Source: Nonomuraea gerenzanensis (GTDB lineage Bacteria > Actinomycetota > Actinomycetes > Streptosporangiales > Streptosporangiaceae). From it: a DNA stretch of 64,000 bases. The DNA is taken from positions 10,966,501-11,030,500 of the forward strand of contig NZ_CP084058.1 in assembly GCF_020215645.1 (NCBI RefSeq), written 5' to 3'. This document shows positions 15,792-24,733 of the stretch, one piece after another (within the stretch, counting starts at the first letter, position 1; each line of letters begins with the position of its first letter). Below the pieces are notes generated by a model that saw nothing but the letters and a program-made list of their open reading frames with translations, had not been told where the DNA came from and made no database searches. Position numbers and translations under genes: made by a program.

Positions 15792-16085
15792 TCACATCGG
15801 ATCAGGTGCCTGCGCGGCCTCCTTGCGAAGCTCCTCGGCACGATGACGGAGGTTCTCGGCAGTAGCCAGGCAGGAGTTTTCCAGTTCGCTCATCTCTCGC
15901 CTGAGCTGAACCCCCTGTGCGAGGTATCGCTCCGCCGCCGGCCCCTTCCAGGACCCTTCGGCCTCGGCTTGGCTGGACGGGATGCCAGCAAACGTGTCAG
16001 CAAGATGCTTCGCATACCTTGTGAAGGTCGTCGCGAGCGCATCCTTCTCGCCCGCCTCACGCAGCAACTGGTGCTTGACCGGCAT
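15792..16085 (-). CDS. WXG100-like small protein
   Basis: A 97-residue helical protein from ATG 16085, two bases after the stop of the upstream gene, so the two are translationally linked. The central 'GSWKGPAAERYLAQG' gives the W-x-G turn between two long helices, as in WXG100/ESX-type substrates, followed by a charged coiled-coil 'NLRHRAEELRKEAAQ'. Such small helical proteins usually pair with a larger WXG/LXG partner for type VII export; the upstream gene is that candidate. The longer in-frame extension to 16220 lies inside the upstream gene and is rejected. Confidence 0.65.
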   Translation of the reverse strand: MPVKHQLLREAGEKDALATTFTRYAKHLADTFAGIPSSQAEAEGSWKGPAAERYLAQGVQLRREMSELENSCLATAENLRHRAEELRKEAAQAPDPM

Positions 16086-16087
16086 AG

Positions 16088-17848
16088 TCAGCCACCCCTT
16101 CTTTTCAGCGCATCCAGCAGGGCACCTTGTACGCGGCCCTCCATCGCATCTCTCATGAGAGCCTGCTGGGACGTCGTCATCGCAGGCAATCCGTGTTCTC
16201 TCAGCGAACGATCCAGCCACGCGATCTGCTCGTCAATGAGCTTGCCGGCCACCGTCTCCGCCGTATCCGGTGTCTTCTTGTCGAGGTAATCCGTGATCAT
16301 ATCCTTCAGCAGGTCTTTGACCTCGTCGAGCCCTTTGGCCTTTCCCGTGGATACGATCTTGCTGGCGACCGGGAAGTACTGGTCGAGGTAATCCACCGGC
16401 ATGAGCATGTATCCAGCGATGCGTTCGGCGTATTCGTCGTCGCTCCACTCTGCATATGTAGAGCCGGCCAGCAATAGGTTCGCCAACGCGCCCGTTCGCT
16501 CAGCAAGGTTGACGTGCGCTTCCTGCTTGTAGTTGTCGGGGTCGAAAGGATGGAACCGGCCCATGTCCAGTTCCTTGGTGTACTCCTTCGCCGCCTTCAT
16601 GAGGGTGTCGGCCGCAGCCGAATCCTGCATCAATGCACCCATGAAGCGCGCGCTTACGGCAGGGTCGAGCTTGTCCCACGGAGGTCTCGCTGCCAGGTGG
16701 GGCATCTTCGGCGAGTTCCGCGTAGCTTGCCCTCGCGCGAGGTGATCGAGGATGGGCTTGATGTTCTGGGCGAGCATTCGGCTGACCGGCGAGTTGGCGA
16801 AAGTGCCGAGGCTGCCACCGACCCATAGCGTGTTGTCAGCGCCAATGCTGTTGATGACACTCAGCCAGGCCCGTTCCCGCACCTCGGCCGTACCCGAATC
16901 AGGCTTCAAAGCGCCGTGCAGCGCCTCTGCCAGCGCTTGTTCGTAGGCAGGGACGCCGGTCGAGCGGATGGTGTAGGCGTCGAGCATGGTCGCCGCTTCC
17001 TTCGGGTGCTCGGCCAGGAATCGCTGGAACGCTTCAGGGTTGGCCGCGAAGGCCCTGGCCAGGTTGTACAGGTTCCAGTTGGGATCCGTCGGGAACGCGT
17101 CGGAGTTCGGCGGCCGGTTCAGGAGGTTGGTCGCCACCTTGGTGAGGAAAGCGCTGGACTGCGGAGCCAAGGTGACGAGGGCGGTCAGAATGTCCGAGGG
17201 CGCCGTCTCGACCATCTTCTGCCATTCGGTCCTGAGCCGCCCGGAGCTTTCCGCGCTGGCGAAGGCTTTGGCGAGCAGGCCCGGCAGACCGTCGCCGGCT
17301 CGTTGGGCGGCCTGCGGGATCAGGCCTCGGCGATCTGCGGCAGCTCGGTTGTTCATCCAGTCGCGGAACAGCTTCTGAAAGGCCGTGGGGCCGAGTGCTG
17401 CCAGCAGTGCCGCAGCATAGGCGGGATCATCGACGCGTCCCTTGAGCGCCGCCGCGGCCTTCTCTACCTCGGCCCAGCTCTGCCCGGAAAGGTGCTCGTC
17501 GTGGTGCTTGAGAGCCTTGGTGATCGCCGCCGCGTCCTTCTTGGCCGCCTGTGCTGCCTCGGTCTGGTTGCTGAAGGGCATGGTGGCGGTCAGCATGCCC
17601 TTCTGCTGCGTCGGCACCATCCGCTTGAGGGTGTCGACGCGCCATTTCAGGTCCTGCTGCGACTCGTGGAAGAACCACCAGGTCCGGTGCATCGCGGTGA
17701 CACCCGCCCGGCCGGCCCAGTCCGCACCGGCTTCGGCGATCGCTGATTCGAGTCCCGGCCGTGTTCTGCCGAGGACGTCCTTCCCCGTCTCCATCTGGCG
17801 GATCAGCTTGTCTGCCCCGAGGGGATCAATCCCGACGAACTCCCCCAT
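16088..17848 (-). CDS. large hypothetical protein with WXG-like N-terminus (DUF6571-like)
   Basis: 586 residues; ATG 17848 has GGGAGGG just upstream. The N-terminal ~90 residues are helical and contain 'ADWAGRAGVTAMHRTWWFF', similar to WXG/LXG leaders of type VII substrates. The remaining ~490 residues are helical with repeated 'NNPEAFQRFLAEHP'-like segments seen in large actinobacterial proteins of unknown function (DUF6571 from memory). There is no signal peptide or membrane helix. The next gene starts two bases after the stop. It may be an exported effector or structural partner; it lacks an obvious enzymatic tip. Confidence 0.7.
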   Translation of the reverse strand: MGEFVGIDPLGADKLIRQMETGKDVLGRTRPGLESAIAEAGADWAGRAGVTAMHRTWWFFHESQQDLKWRVDTLKRMVPTQQKGMLTATMPFSNQTEAAQAAKKDAAAITKALKHHDEHLSGQSWAEVEKAAAALKGRVDDPAYAAALLAALGPTAFQKLFRDWMNNRAAADRRGLIPQAAQRAGDGLPGLLAKAFASAESSGRLRTEWQKMVETAPSDILTALVTLAPQSSAFLTKVATNLLNRPPNSDAFPTDPNWNLYNLARAFAANPEAFQRFLAEHPKEAATMLDAYTIRSTGVPAYEQALAEALHGALKPDSGTAEVRERAWLSVINSIGADNTLWVGGSLGTFANSPVSRMLAQNIKPILDHLARGQATRNSPKMPHLAARPPWDKLDPAVSARFMGALMQDSAAADTLMKAAKEYTKELDMGRFHPFDPDNYKQEAHVNLAERTGALANLLLAGSTYAEWSDDEYAERIAGYMLMPVDYLDQYFPVASKIVSTGKAKGLDEVKDLLKDMITDYLDKKTPDTAETVAGKLIDEQIAWLDRSLREHGLPAMTTSQQALMRDAMEGRVQGALLDALKRRGG

Positions 17849-18146
17849 GAACCCTCCCAGAGGGTGTGGCTTACAAGGCGGAAGTCAAGCACGTCCCGAT
17901 ACGCGAGGTAAACGCGTTATGCATTCTCATTAACCATTTGAACCGCGGATATATGGTCAGGCGCAAATGCCTTGACGAGAGCGACCCGGCGTGACTCTCC
18001 ATGGCTCCTGCGCTTCTCGGTTGAGAAGGTGGAGGGATATGTTGCCTCGGTGTAGAACCAAGTACGGCTGTAAGCACCCTCTTGCCATCTCAATTCGCGT
18101 CTTCGCTGGAGGATCACATGCGATATGCGTCTGTGCAGGGCTGACT

Positions 18147-21100
18147 GTGCCGATCTTCGAGGAAGGCCCAGCCAAGTCCGTCGTGGCTCCCGATCGTTCG
18201 CTTGATCTCTTCGCGAATCGCTTCGAGTTGACCCGCCACGTCGTCTCGCTCATCAACGAGGACCCCGCGACCGAACGGATCCTCTACCTGCACGGGCTCG
18301 GCGGGAACGGCAAATCGCTGCTGCTGCGGCACCTGGAACAGCGTTGCTGCCTGCGTACAGACCAGTGGGCCACCATTCGGGCGGCCTCAGACGTCGAACT
18401 GCTGGAGCGACTGACCGAGCATGGCCGGCAGGTCCCCGTGGCCAGGATCGACTTCGGCGCGCGGCCGGCGGGTGAGAACCGGCCGCAGGAGGCGTTCTCC
18501 GGGTTGTTCATGCTCAAACGGCAACTCGCCCGGTATGGCATCGCGACGCCCCGCTTCGATTTCGCGGCGATCACCTACCTGCACAAGCTGGGCTTCGACA
18601 TAGCCCACCGGGTGCCCGAGTTGTTCCCGCGAGGAGAGGCCAGCATCGCGCTGGACATCGCCGACGCCATCATGACGCTGCCGGTCCTGCGTGTAGGGCA
18701 GCAGTTGTTTCAGCTGATCAACGTGCGGATGGACAAGGTCTTCACCCGCGGCCGGATGAAGCGCCGCGTCCCTCAGGAGGACGCCGAGCAGATCCTCGCC
18801 CTCGTCCCGGAGCCGGACCTCCTGCACGAGCTCCCCCGCCTGTTCGCCAAGGACCTGAACGACGCCGTCGCCGAGCATCCCCGCATCGTGTTGCTCTTCG
18901 ACACCCACGAGGCGTTTTTCGGTGAGGCGATCGGAGACCCGGACAGCCTGTTGCACGCCGACAAACTGATGCGGGACGAGTGGTTGCGCTGCCTGTTGGG
19001 GCATCTCGACCTGGGCGCCGGAATCATCGCCGTCCTCGCGGGCCGCACCCGACCACCCTGGTCAACAGCGCCCGTGTACCCCATCTCCGACCGGCATCTG
19101 GATCTGCACCTGGTCGGCCACCTGAGCACCATCGACGCCCACCAATACCTGAGCATGGCCGGCATCGCCGATCCGCCCATGCGCAAGGCTCTGGTCGAAT
19201 ATGCCTCCACCGCCCCCGACGAAGTGCATCCGTACTTCCTAGGCCTGTGCGCGGACGTCGCTCTCGCCGCCGGCTCTCGACTCAGCCCCGCGGACTTCAC
19301 CGGTCTTGTGGACAAGGAACGCGACCTGGCTCACCGGTTGCTGCAATGGACGCCCGCCGAAGCCGAGTACGGGATTCTCGCGGTCAGCGCGTGTCGGGCC
19401 TTCACGGCCGAGACCTTCCGCCATCTGGGGCAGGAGCTGGACTTTCCCTGCGACCGCAGCGCGTTCAGCAGACTGACGGCCTTCTCTTTCATCGCCCCGT
19501 TGCGGGGAGGCACAGCAGGCGGAACCGGTGCCTACACCATGCACAACATCCTGCGTCGTTCGCTGCAGAACGTCCGGCCGGCCGAGCTGCGCCACGCGCA
19601 TGAGGTCCTGGCGAGGTACTACGGCGAGCGCGAGGAGTTCACCGCGGAGATGGAGGCGGCCTACCATCTGAGCCATCTCGGCTCGACGCAGGGCGTGGCG
19701 GCTTGGGTGGTGCTCATGGATCGTAGCCTCGCCACGGGCCGGTTCGACCGGTGCCGCGCGCTCGCAGGGTTGCTTGGCGAACTTCGCATCGACCGTGACG
19801 AGGATCGGGGTCGTTGCCTGTACCGGGTTGCTCGCGCTTACCTTGGGCTGGGTCACTGGGACCAAGCTGAAGCCCTGTTGAACGACCTACCTCGAAGGTC
19901 GGCGCATGCCGAGCTCGTCCGCGCCGAAGTGGCCTTTTGCCGAGGAGACTTCGAGCAGGCCGAACGCCTCGCCCAAGCGGCCCTGACCCTCGCGGAAGGA
20001 GACGCGCGGCAAGGCTTCCTGTTCCGGTTGGCCGAGATCGAGCTCTACCAGGGGCGCTTCTCGGATGGACGCCGACACGCCACCGAAGGCATGCGGAGCA
20101 CGGCCGACCAGGCGCCTTGGCGCAAGCTCCTCGGCGAGATCGAATACTTCTCCGGCAACGTCGACCGGGCGAACACACTCATCAACCAGGCACTACACGA
20201 AGTTGCTGCCCGCCCTATCCAGCTGAGGGATCAAGCGCTCTACGCAGGGCTTCTGCAGGATGCCGCACTGATCGCCGAAGCCACAGGCTCTTGGCGCACC
20301 GCCTTGGACAGTCAGAACAAGGCGCTCACGATCCGCAAAGCGTCGGAGGACGCCCGCGGAGTCGCCCAGTCCCTCCATGGAATTGGCAAGGCGCAGTGTG
20401 GCCTCGGCCTGCTCAAAGAGGCCGCTCACAGCCTGGCGGAAGCAGGCCGTATGGCCAGAGATCTCGGAGACGGCCTGCTGGCGGCGAAGGTCACGCACAG
20501 CGAAGCCGACGTCCACCAGGCCAACCGCGACCACGCGAGTGCGCGGCGACTGACTGAGCAGGCACTGAGCGAGTTTGAGCACCACGGCACTCCATACGAC
20601 ATAGCATCTGCTCGACTCTCGCTCGCACGCCTCACGGAGGGTCGCGAGCGCATCCACCACGCCGACCACGGCCGACGTCTCGCTGCTCAGGGAGGGTTCG
20701 GCGTACTTGATCAGTTGTTCCCTGACCAGGGGATCCCGTCCGCGGAGCGGATTCTGAATGGCCTCATCGGGTTTTGTTGTGGTGACGCTCTGGGCGTGCC
20801 GTGGGAAGGGAAGCCGCCGCAGGACATCACACTCACGGACACCTTGGCCACCCGCGGGGAATGGCCGACCGGCAGCACCTCGGACGACACCGAACAGCTC
20901 ATCCTTCTCGCCGAGAACCTAATCAGCACGGGCGGCTCAGAACGTGCCTTCCTGACCGCCCTCGCCACGGCGCTGCCCACCATGCGCGGCGCCGGCCCCA
21001 CCACGCGACGCGCGGTGGCAAGGTTCGAGGCGACCGGTTCCCTCACTGCGGACGGCGGAGGAACCAACGGCGCGATGATGCGCGTCCTGCCCATCGGCTG

Positions 21101-21581
21101 GGCCGTACCTGCCACCAACGTTCAGCATCGCCATGCGCTGGTCGAGCGTATGACCAAGACCACCCACGCCGACGCGAGAGCCATCGCCACCGCCAGCGCG
21201 GTAGCCGCCATGGGTTCTTGGGCACTCGAAGGCTGCGCCGCTCAGGACTTGATCACGATCGCTGCCGAGGAACTTGATCACTTCGGCATCCCCAGCGTCG
21301 AGGGGTGGGAACCGAGTCCAAGTGGCGTGTCACTGGACGTCATGGACACGTTGGGAGCAGTCCTACATGTGCTCCGCCTCCACGAGAACCCGGTTGGCGC
21401 CATGCGGTACGCGGTCAGTCTCGGTGGGGACACTGACACCGTGGCTGCAATCGTCGGAGGCATCTTGAGCTGCCGCCAAGACACGGTGGACATCCCCTGG
21501 AAGCCGCAAGTCGCTCTCCCCACGTCGCTGGACACGCTCGCGCAGGGGCTTCGTGCTACGCGACAGGTCATGTATGCCTGA
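18147..21581 (+). CDS. STAND NTPase-TPR-ADP-ribosylglycohydrolase fusion, putative signalling or defence protein
   Basis: About 1,144 residues from GTG 18147 (AGGG six bases upstream); the frame is open to 17991 but that leader is not protein-like. Order: P-loop 'GLGGNGKS' (~50-57) in an NB-ARC/STAND-type ATPase with 'IVLLFDTHEAFF' as Walker B; winged-helix region; TPR-like helical repeats (~480-850, e.g. 'ALTIRKASEDARGVAQSLHG'); then a complete ADP-ribosylglycohydrolase domain from ~864 with 'CGDALGVPWEG', 'STSDDTEQ' and the metal-binding 'GGDTDTVAAIVGG'. STAND proteins sense a trigger through the repeats and switch on an effector; here the effector would hydrolyse ADP-ribosyl bonds or related nucleosides. 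The kinase gene downstream overlaps by 8 bases. Confidence 0.8.
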   Translation: MPIFEEGPAKSVVAPDRSLDLFANRFELTRHVVSLINEDPATERILYLHGLGGNGKSLLLRHLEQRCCLRTDQWATIRAASDVELLERLTEHGRQVPVARIDFGARPAGENRPQEAFSGLFMLKRQLARYGIATPRFDFAAITYLHKLGFDIAHRVPELFPRGEASIALDIADAIMTLPVLRVGQQLFQLINVRMDKVFTRGRMKRRVPQEDAEQILALVPEPDLLHELPRLFAKDLNDAVAEHPRIVLLFDTHEAFFGEAIGDPDSLLHADKLMRDEWLRCLLGHLDLGAGIIAVLAGRTRPPWSTAPVYPISDRHLDLHLVGHLSTIDAHQYLSMAGIADPPMRKALVEYASTAPDEVHPYFLGLCADVALAAGSRLSPADFTGLVDKERDLAHRLLQWTPAEAEYGILAVSACRAFTAETFRHLGQELDFPCDRSAFSRLTAFSFIAPLRGGTAGGTGAYTMHNILRRSLQNVRPAELRHAHEVLARYYGEREEFTAEMEAAYHLSHLGSTQGVAAWVVLMDRSLATGRFDRCRALAGLLGELRIDRDEDRGRCLYRVARAYLGLGHWDQAEALLNDLPRRSAHAELVRAEVAFCRGDFEQAERLAQAALTLAEGDARQGFLFRLAEIELYQGRFSDGRRHATEGMRSTADQAPWRKLLGEIEYFSGNVDRANTLINQALHEVAARPIQLRDQALYAGLLQDAALIAEATGSWRTALDSQNKALTIRKASEDARGVAQSLHGIGKAQCGLGLLKEAAHSLAEAGRMARDLGDGLLAAKVTHSEADVHQANRDHASARRLTEQALSEFEHHGTPYDIASARLSLARLTEGRERIHHADHGRRLAAQGGFGVLDQLFPDQGIPSAERILNGLIGFCCGDALGVPWEGKPPQDITLTDTLATRGEWPTGSTSDDTEQLILLAENLISTGGSERAFLTALATALPTMRGAGPTTRRAVARFEATGSLTADGGGTNGAMMRVLPIGWAVPATNVQHRHALVERMTKTTHADARAIATASAVAAMGSWALEGCAAQDLITIAAEELDHFGIPSVEGWEPSPSGVSLDVMDTLGAVLHVLRLHENPVGAMRYAVSLGGDTDTVAAIVGGILSCRQDTVDIPWKPQVALPTSLDTLAQGLRATRQVMYA

Positions 21582-22386
21582 CTTCTGGATCATCGGGCCC
21601 ATCGCCTGGGACCTCGCCCTGTACGTCGACCATCTCCCCGCCAGCGGCCACTTCGTCCAGGCCGTCGAGAGCACCGAGCGTCCCGGAGGTACCGGCGCGA
21701 ACGTCGCCACCGCGCTCAGCGAGGCCGGCGCCCGTGTGCACATGGTGGGTTACGTGGGAGCGGATGCCGCCGGCCAGAGAATGACGACGGCGCTGACCGC
21801 AGCCGGGGTAAACGCCGATCACGTACAGGTCCTGAACGGACGCACATCTTCCGTGGTACTGCTGATCGAACCTAACGGTGAGCGCACCATTATCGGCATC
21901 CACCCTGATCTGCTGCACGACATCGCCATTCCCGCCGCGGCGGTGGGGCCGGGTGACATCGTCTACTTCGCCGCCTGGCGCGACGTCTTCACCCCCGCAG
22001 CCCAGGCCATGGCCGCCGCAGGAGCTTTGGTTACAAGCGTCCCGCCCGGCACGGTCCCGACGATGCGGTATCTGATCGGATCTCGAAATGACTTCACCGT
22101 CATCCCGAAGGACACCACCGCGATTGTCACCGAGGGCGCCAAGGGCGTCACCGTGCATTCAGCAGACGACGCCTACCATTTCCCGGCCATCTCCGCCGAT
22201 GTCGTGGACGCAACCGGCGCCGGAGACGCCTTCGCCGCCGGCCTGCTCTGGGCGATCGGCAGAGAACAACCTCTCGTCGAGGGAGTGCAGCTTGGACTTG
22301 CCTGGGCCGCCGCCACCGTACAAGTGAAGTCATCCGTACCCATCGAGACTCCACCATGGACGAGCGAGCAGAAGCCACAGGCGTGA
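21574..22386 (+). CDS. PfkB/ribokinase-family sugar or nucleoside kinase
   Basis: 270 residues; ATG 21574 lies within the last codons of the preceding gene (8-bp overlap), so translation is coupled. The N-terminal 'RPGGTGANVATAL' is the first PfkB signature and the C-terminal 'DVVDATGAGDAFAAGL' the second, with the GAGD anion hole and catalytic Asp. Family members phosphorylate ribose, fructose-6-P, adenosine or related sugars using ATP. It is slightly short (typical ~300), but both motifs are intact. Next to a glycohydrolase that could release ribose-containing products, a role in recycling or trapping the product is plausible but inferred. Confidence 0.88.
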   Translation: MPDFWIIGPIAWDLALYVDHLPASGHFVQAVESTERPGGTGANVATALSEAGARVHMVGYVGADAAGQRMTTALTAAGVNADHVQVLNGRTSSVVLLIEPNGERTIIGIHPDLLHDIAIPAAAVGPGDIVYFAAWRDVFTPAAQAMAAAGALVTSVPPGTVPTMRYLIGSRNDFTVIPKDTTAIVTEGAKGVTVHSADDAYHFPAISADVVDATGAGDAFAAGLLWAIGREQPLVEGVQLGLAWAAATVQVKSSVPIETPPWTSEQKPQA

Positions 22387-22423
22387 CGTGGCCCTCGGAT
22401 CATCCGTACAAGCGGTGGCATGC

Positions 22424-23047
22424 TTAATTCTGGATCCGGACCGCAGGGACAGAAGGCGGGAAGAGTTCATCGCATTTCATGGCGATCAATGACCCTTCCC
22501 GTTTCCCAGTGTCGACCTTCGGCACGGCTCGTCTGACTTCTGGTGTTCGCCTTGGCCGCACTGGTCGCGGCACCACGTCTCGACGGTCTGGCCGAGACGA
22601 CACAGAACGGACATCTCCTCGCTCCCGCCTTCTGGACGATGAGACCGCTCTGTTCTTCGGCTGCTTAGAACTCGGCCGGGACTTCGCGGGTGAGCGCGCG
22701 CTGAACGTCGGCGAAGGCGTCGGCGTCGAGGGGGCCGGCAGCGACGGCACAGCCGCGATCGGCGTCGTGGGCGTCGGAACAGCGCCAAGGCCAGATGAGC
22801 TGAGCGGGCTGTTGATGACGGACCAGGCGGAGAATACGACGCAAGTCGAGAAGCCGACCCCAAGCAGCAGCTTGGCGGCGCGACGCCAACCTCGCGGAGA
22901 TGATCTATGGGGAGCGGCCGGAAGAGAGTATTTACGCCAGTCGAGGGAGTTCGCCGCATCGTGCCTCATGCGAGGACGGATGGGCATTCCGTACGGTGGT
23001 CGTCTCAGCAGTCGGGTTGACGGGGTCGAGTTGTGGTCTTTGTGCAT
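22424..23047 (-). CDS. hypothetical single-pass protein with Ser/Pro/Arg-rich tail
   Basis: Up to 207 residues; ATG 22987 (MPIRPRMRHD..) is an alternative start. A basic N-terminus precedes one hydrophobic helix 'LLLGVGFSTCVVFSAWSVI', then ~80 residues rich in Pro/Thr/Ser and Arg, and a short end 'AMKCDELFPPSVPAVRIQN' with one Cys. This fits an anchored, extracytoplasmic, largely disordered protein. No family is recognised. It is convergent with the kinase gene and lies just beyond the AICE integrase terminator. Confidence 0.45.
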   Translation of the reverse strand: MHKDHNSTPSTRLLRRPPYGMPIRPRMRHDAANSLDWRKYSLPAAPHRSSPRGWRRAAKLLLGVGFSTCVVFSAWSVINSPLSSSGLGAVPTPTTPIAAVPSLPAPSTPTPSPTFSARSPAKSRPSSKQPKNRAVSSSRRRERGDVRSVSSRPDRRDVVPRPVRPRRTPEVRRAVPKVDTGKREGSLIAMKCDELFPPSVPAVRIQN

Positions 23048-23141
23048 GAGCCCCCTCTCGCTGCTTGTTCATGCCAGGGTGACGCAGCGTGCCATCCCTG
23101 GAGCGGAACGACGCGGCATGTCGAGCAGCACGATGTGAAAA

Positions 23142-23161
23142 GGCCCCGGAAGACCGGGGCC
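23142..23161 (-). terminator. rho-independent terminator of the integrase operon
   Basis: GGCCCCGG (23142-23149), loop AAGA, CCGGGGCC (23154-23161); on the minus strand the stem is followed by TTTT. It lies 20 bases past the integrase stop codon, a textbook arrangement. Confidence 0.9.
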
Positions 23162-23180
23162 GGAGGTGAATAACCTGGAC

Positions 23181-24545
23181 TTATTCATCAAGAGCGCTGT
23201 TGATCTTGCTATTGATCTGTTCTTGCTGGCCGTCCATGCACTTGGCGTAGACCCGAAGCAGGACGTCCACGCTGTGCCCCGCCCGCTTGGCAACTTCGAC
23301 GGCTGGCACGCCGGCATTCAGCCAGAGCGAGACCGCCGCGTGGCGGAGGTCGTACGGTCGGGCGGCGAGCGATGAGGCGATCTGGGCCGGAGTGAGGGCG
23401 AGCTTGCGAGCTTCCTGCCAGACGTAGGAGTGCGCCGAGCTGGAATAGGTCCCGCCCGTCCCCGTGGCGAAGATCCTGCCGTCCTCGGCGGTGCCGAACG
23501 TGGCGATGTGCTCGCGAAGTATGGCGACCAGGACGGGCGGGATGGGGATCTCTCGTGTCTCCTTGTCGGCGCGGTGCTTCAGGCTGCGCGACTCGTGGGT
23601 CTCACCGGAATTGGTCCAGCGCTTCGTCCCTTGGGGCCGCGCCTTCTCCAGGACGATCAGGCCCCAGCCCGATTCCGGCAGGGTGCAGTTCCTCTGCCTG
23701 AGATCGGCCGCTTCTTCCGGCCGAAGCGCGGCGTAGTAGATGCAGGCGAACAGCGCCTTGAGCCGGGGGCCGCGGTTGCGTCCGACCTTGGGGATGGCGT
23801 CGAGGAGTTGCTTGGCCTGAGCTGGGTTGACCACGGTGCGCGGGTCGACCGCCGTCACCGCCTTGGGCACTGTCCATTTGATCTCGTCCAGCGGGTTACT
23901 GCTGAAGACCTTCTGCTCCACCGCGTGCTCCAGCAGGTGATGCAGTACGGCGCGCTTACGTCGGACCGTGTTGGCTCCGGCCGGCTCGCCTGCGAAGGTG
24001 ACTGAGATCGCGGCGAGCGCCGCGCGAAGTACATGTGCCTCCCCCAGGGCCGTCAGTGGCAGCGACGCCCTTTCCAACCAGCTCAGAACCGATGCCTGTG
24101 TCGGGGTCAGGTCCGTACGCCGCTTCTCCGGCAGCAACGCATGAACTCGGAGGACCTCTCGCAGGTGATCTGCTGAAGGGCGGCGCGGTGCGTCGGCTAC
24201 GAGGGCAGGGATCAGCGATAGGAGCGCGTACGCGTCCGTCTCTCGGGTGCGTGCCGCGGACATGTTCCAGCGGCGCAAGACGTACGCCTGTGCGAACTCC
24301 AGGAAGGACGGTCCAGTGGCCTCGGGCGCCAGCATCGACACCGGCAGGCCGGTGGCTACGTCGAACTCCTCCCCCGCCTTGGCCGCCTGCCGGAGGTCGG
24401 ACATGAAGGCGTTGGCCAGGCCCTTGGTTCGGAAGCTCTTGGACTTCTCCTTGCCCGCGACCCTCCAGCGGGCGACGTAGACGGGCATTCCGCGGTTCGA
24501 GCGCTGCTGGACCTGACTGAACTTCACGTCGTAGGTGGTGTTCAT
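23181..24545 (-). CDS. int: tyrosine-recombinase integrase of the AICE
   Basis: 454 residues from ATG 24545, which overlaps the excisionase stop as ATGA; longer in-frame extensions run through that gene and are rejected. The N-terminal part is an AP2-like arm-binding and SAM-like core-binding region; the catalytic domain has 'AALRPEEAADLR' (first Arg), 'RPYDLRHAAVSLWL' (Y/LRH box), 'AGHS' and 'LLRVYAKCMDG' with the nucleophilic Tyr. The box-II histidine is replaced by Tyr. It integrates the element by site-specific recombination, normally in a tRNA 3' end. The gene order int-xis-rep on one strand is pSAM2-like. No att core lies next to int here. Confidence 0.93.
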   Translation of the reverse strand: MNTTYDVKFSQVQQRSNRGMPVYVARWRVAGKEKSKSFRTKGLANAFMSDLRQAAKAGEEFDVATGLPVSMLAPEATGPSFLEFAQAYVLRRWNMSAARTRETDAYALLSLIPALVADAPRRPSADHLREVLRVHALLPEKRRTDLTPTQASVLSWLERASLPLTALGEAHVLRAALAAISVTFAGEPAGANTVRRKRAVLHHLLEHAVEQKVFSSNPLDEIKWTVPKAVTAVDPRTVVNPAQAKQLLDAIPKVGRNRGPRLKALFACIYYAALRPEEAADLRQRNCTLPESGWGLIVLEKARPQGTKRWTNSGETHESRSLKHRADKETREIPIPPVLVAILREHIATFGTAEDGRIFATGTGGTYSSSAHSYVWQEARKLALTPAQIASSLAARPYDLRHAAVSLWLNAGVPAVEVAKRAGHSVDVLLRVYAKCMDGQQEQINSKINSALDE

Positions 24546-24733
24546 GCGGCCTCCCGTCGAGAGTCGAGCCAGGCGATGAGGTCGCTCCGCCAGACGCGGA
24601 GTTCGAGGTTGGGCAGTTGCACGCAGACCGGCGCACGGCCGAGTTCGCGCCAGCGGTAGAAGGTGCGGCGGGAGACTCCGCCCAGTTCGTCGAGGACCTG
24701 AGGAACGGTCAGCAGCTCGTCGCTTCTGCTCAT
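24542..24733 (-). CDS. xis: excisionase / MerR-like HTH protein
   Basis: 63 residues: 'LLTVPQVLDELGGVSRRTFYRWRELGRAP' is the winged helix-turn-helix of HTH_17 excisionases, and 'LRVWRSDLIAWL' the terminal wing. ATG 24733 overlaps the Rep stop (ATGA) and its own stop overlaps the int start (ATGA), so rep-xis-int are tightly coupled. It acts as the directionality factor that lets the integrase excise the element. Confidence 0.92.
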   Translation of the reverse strand: MSRSDELLTVPQVLDELGGVSRRTFYRWRELGRAPVCVQLPNLELRVWRSDLIAWLDSRREAA

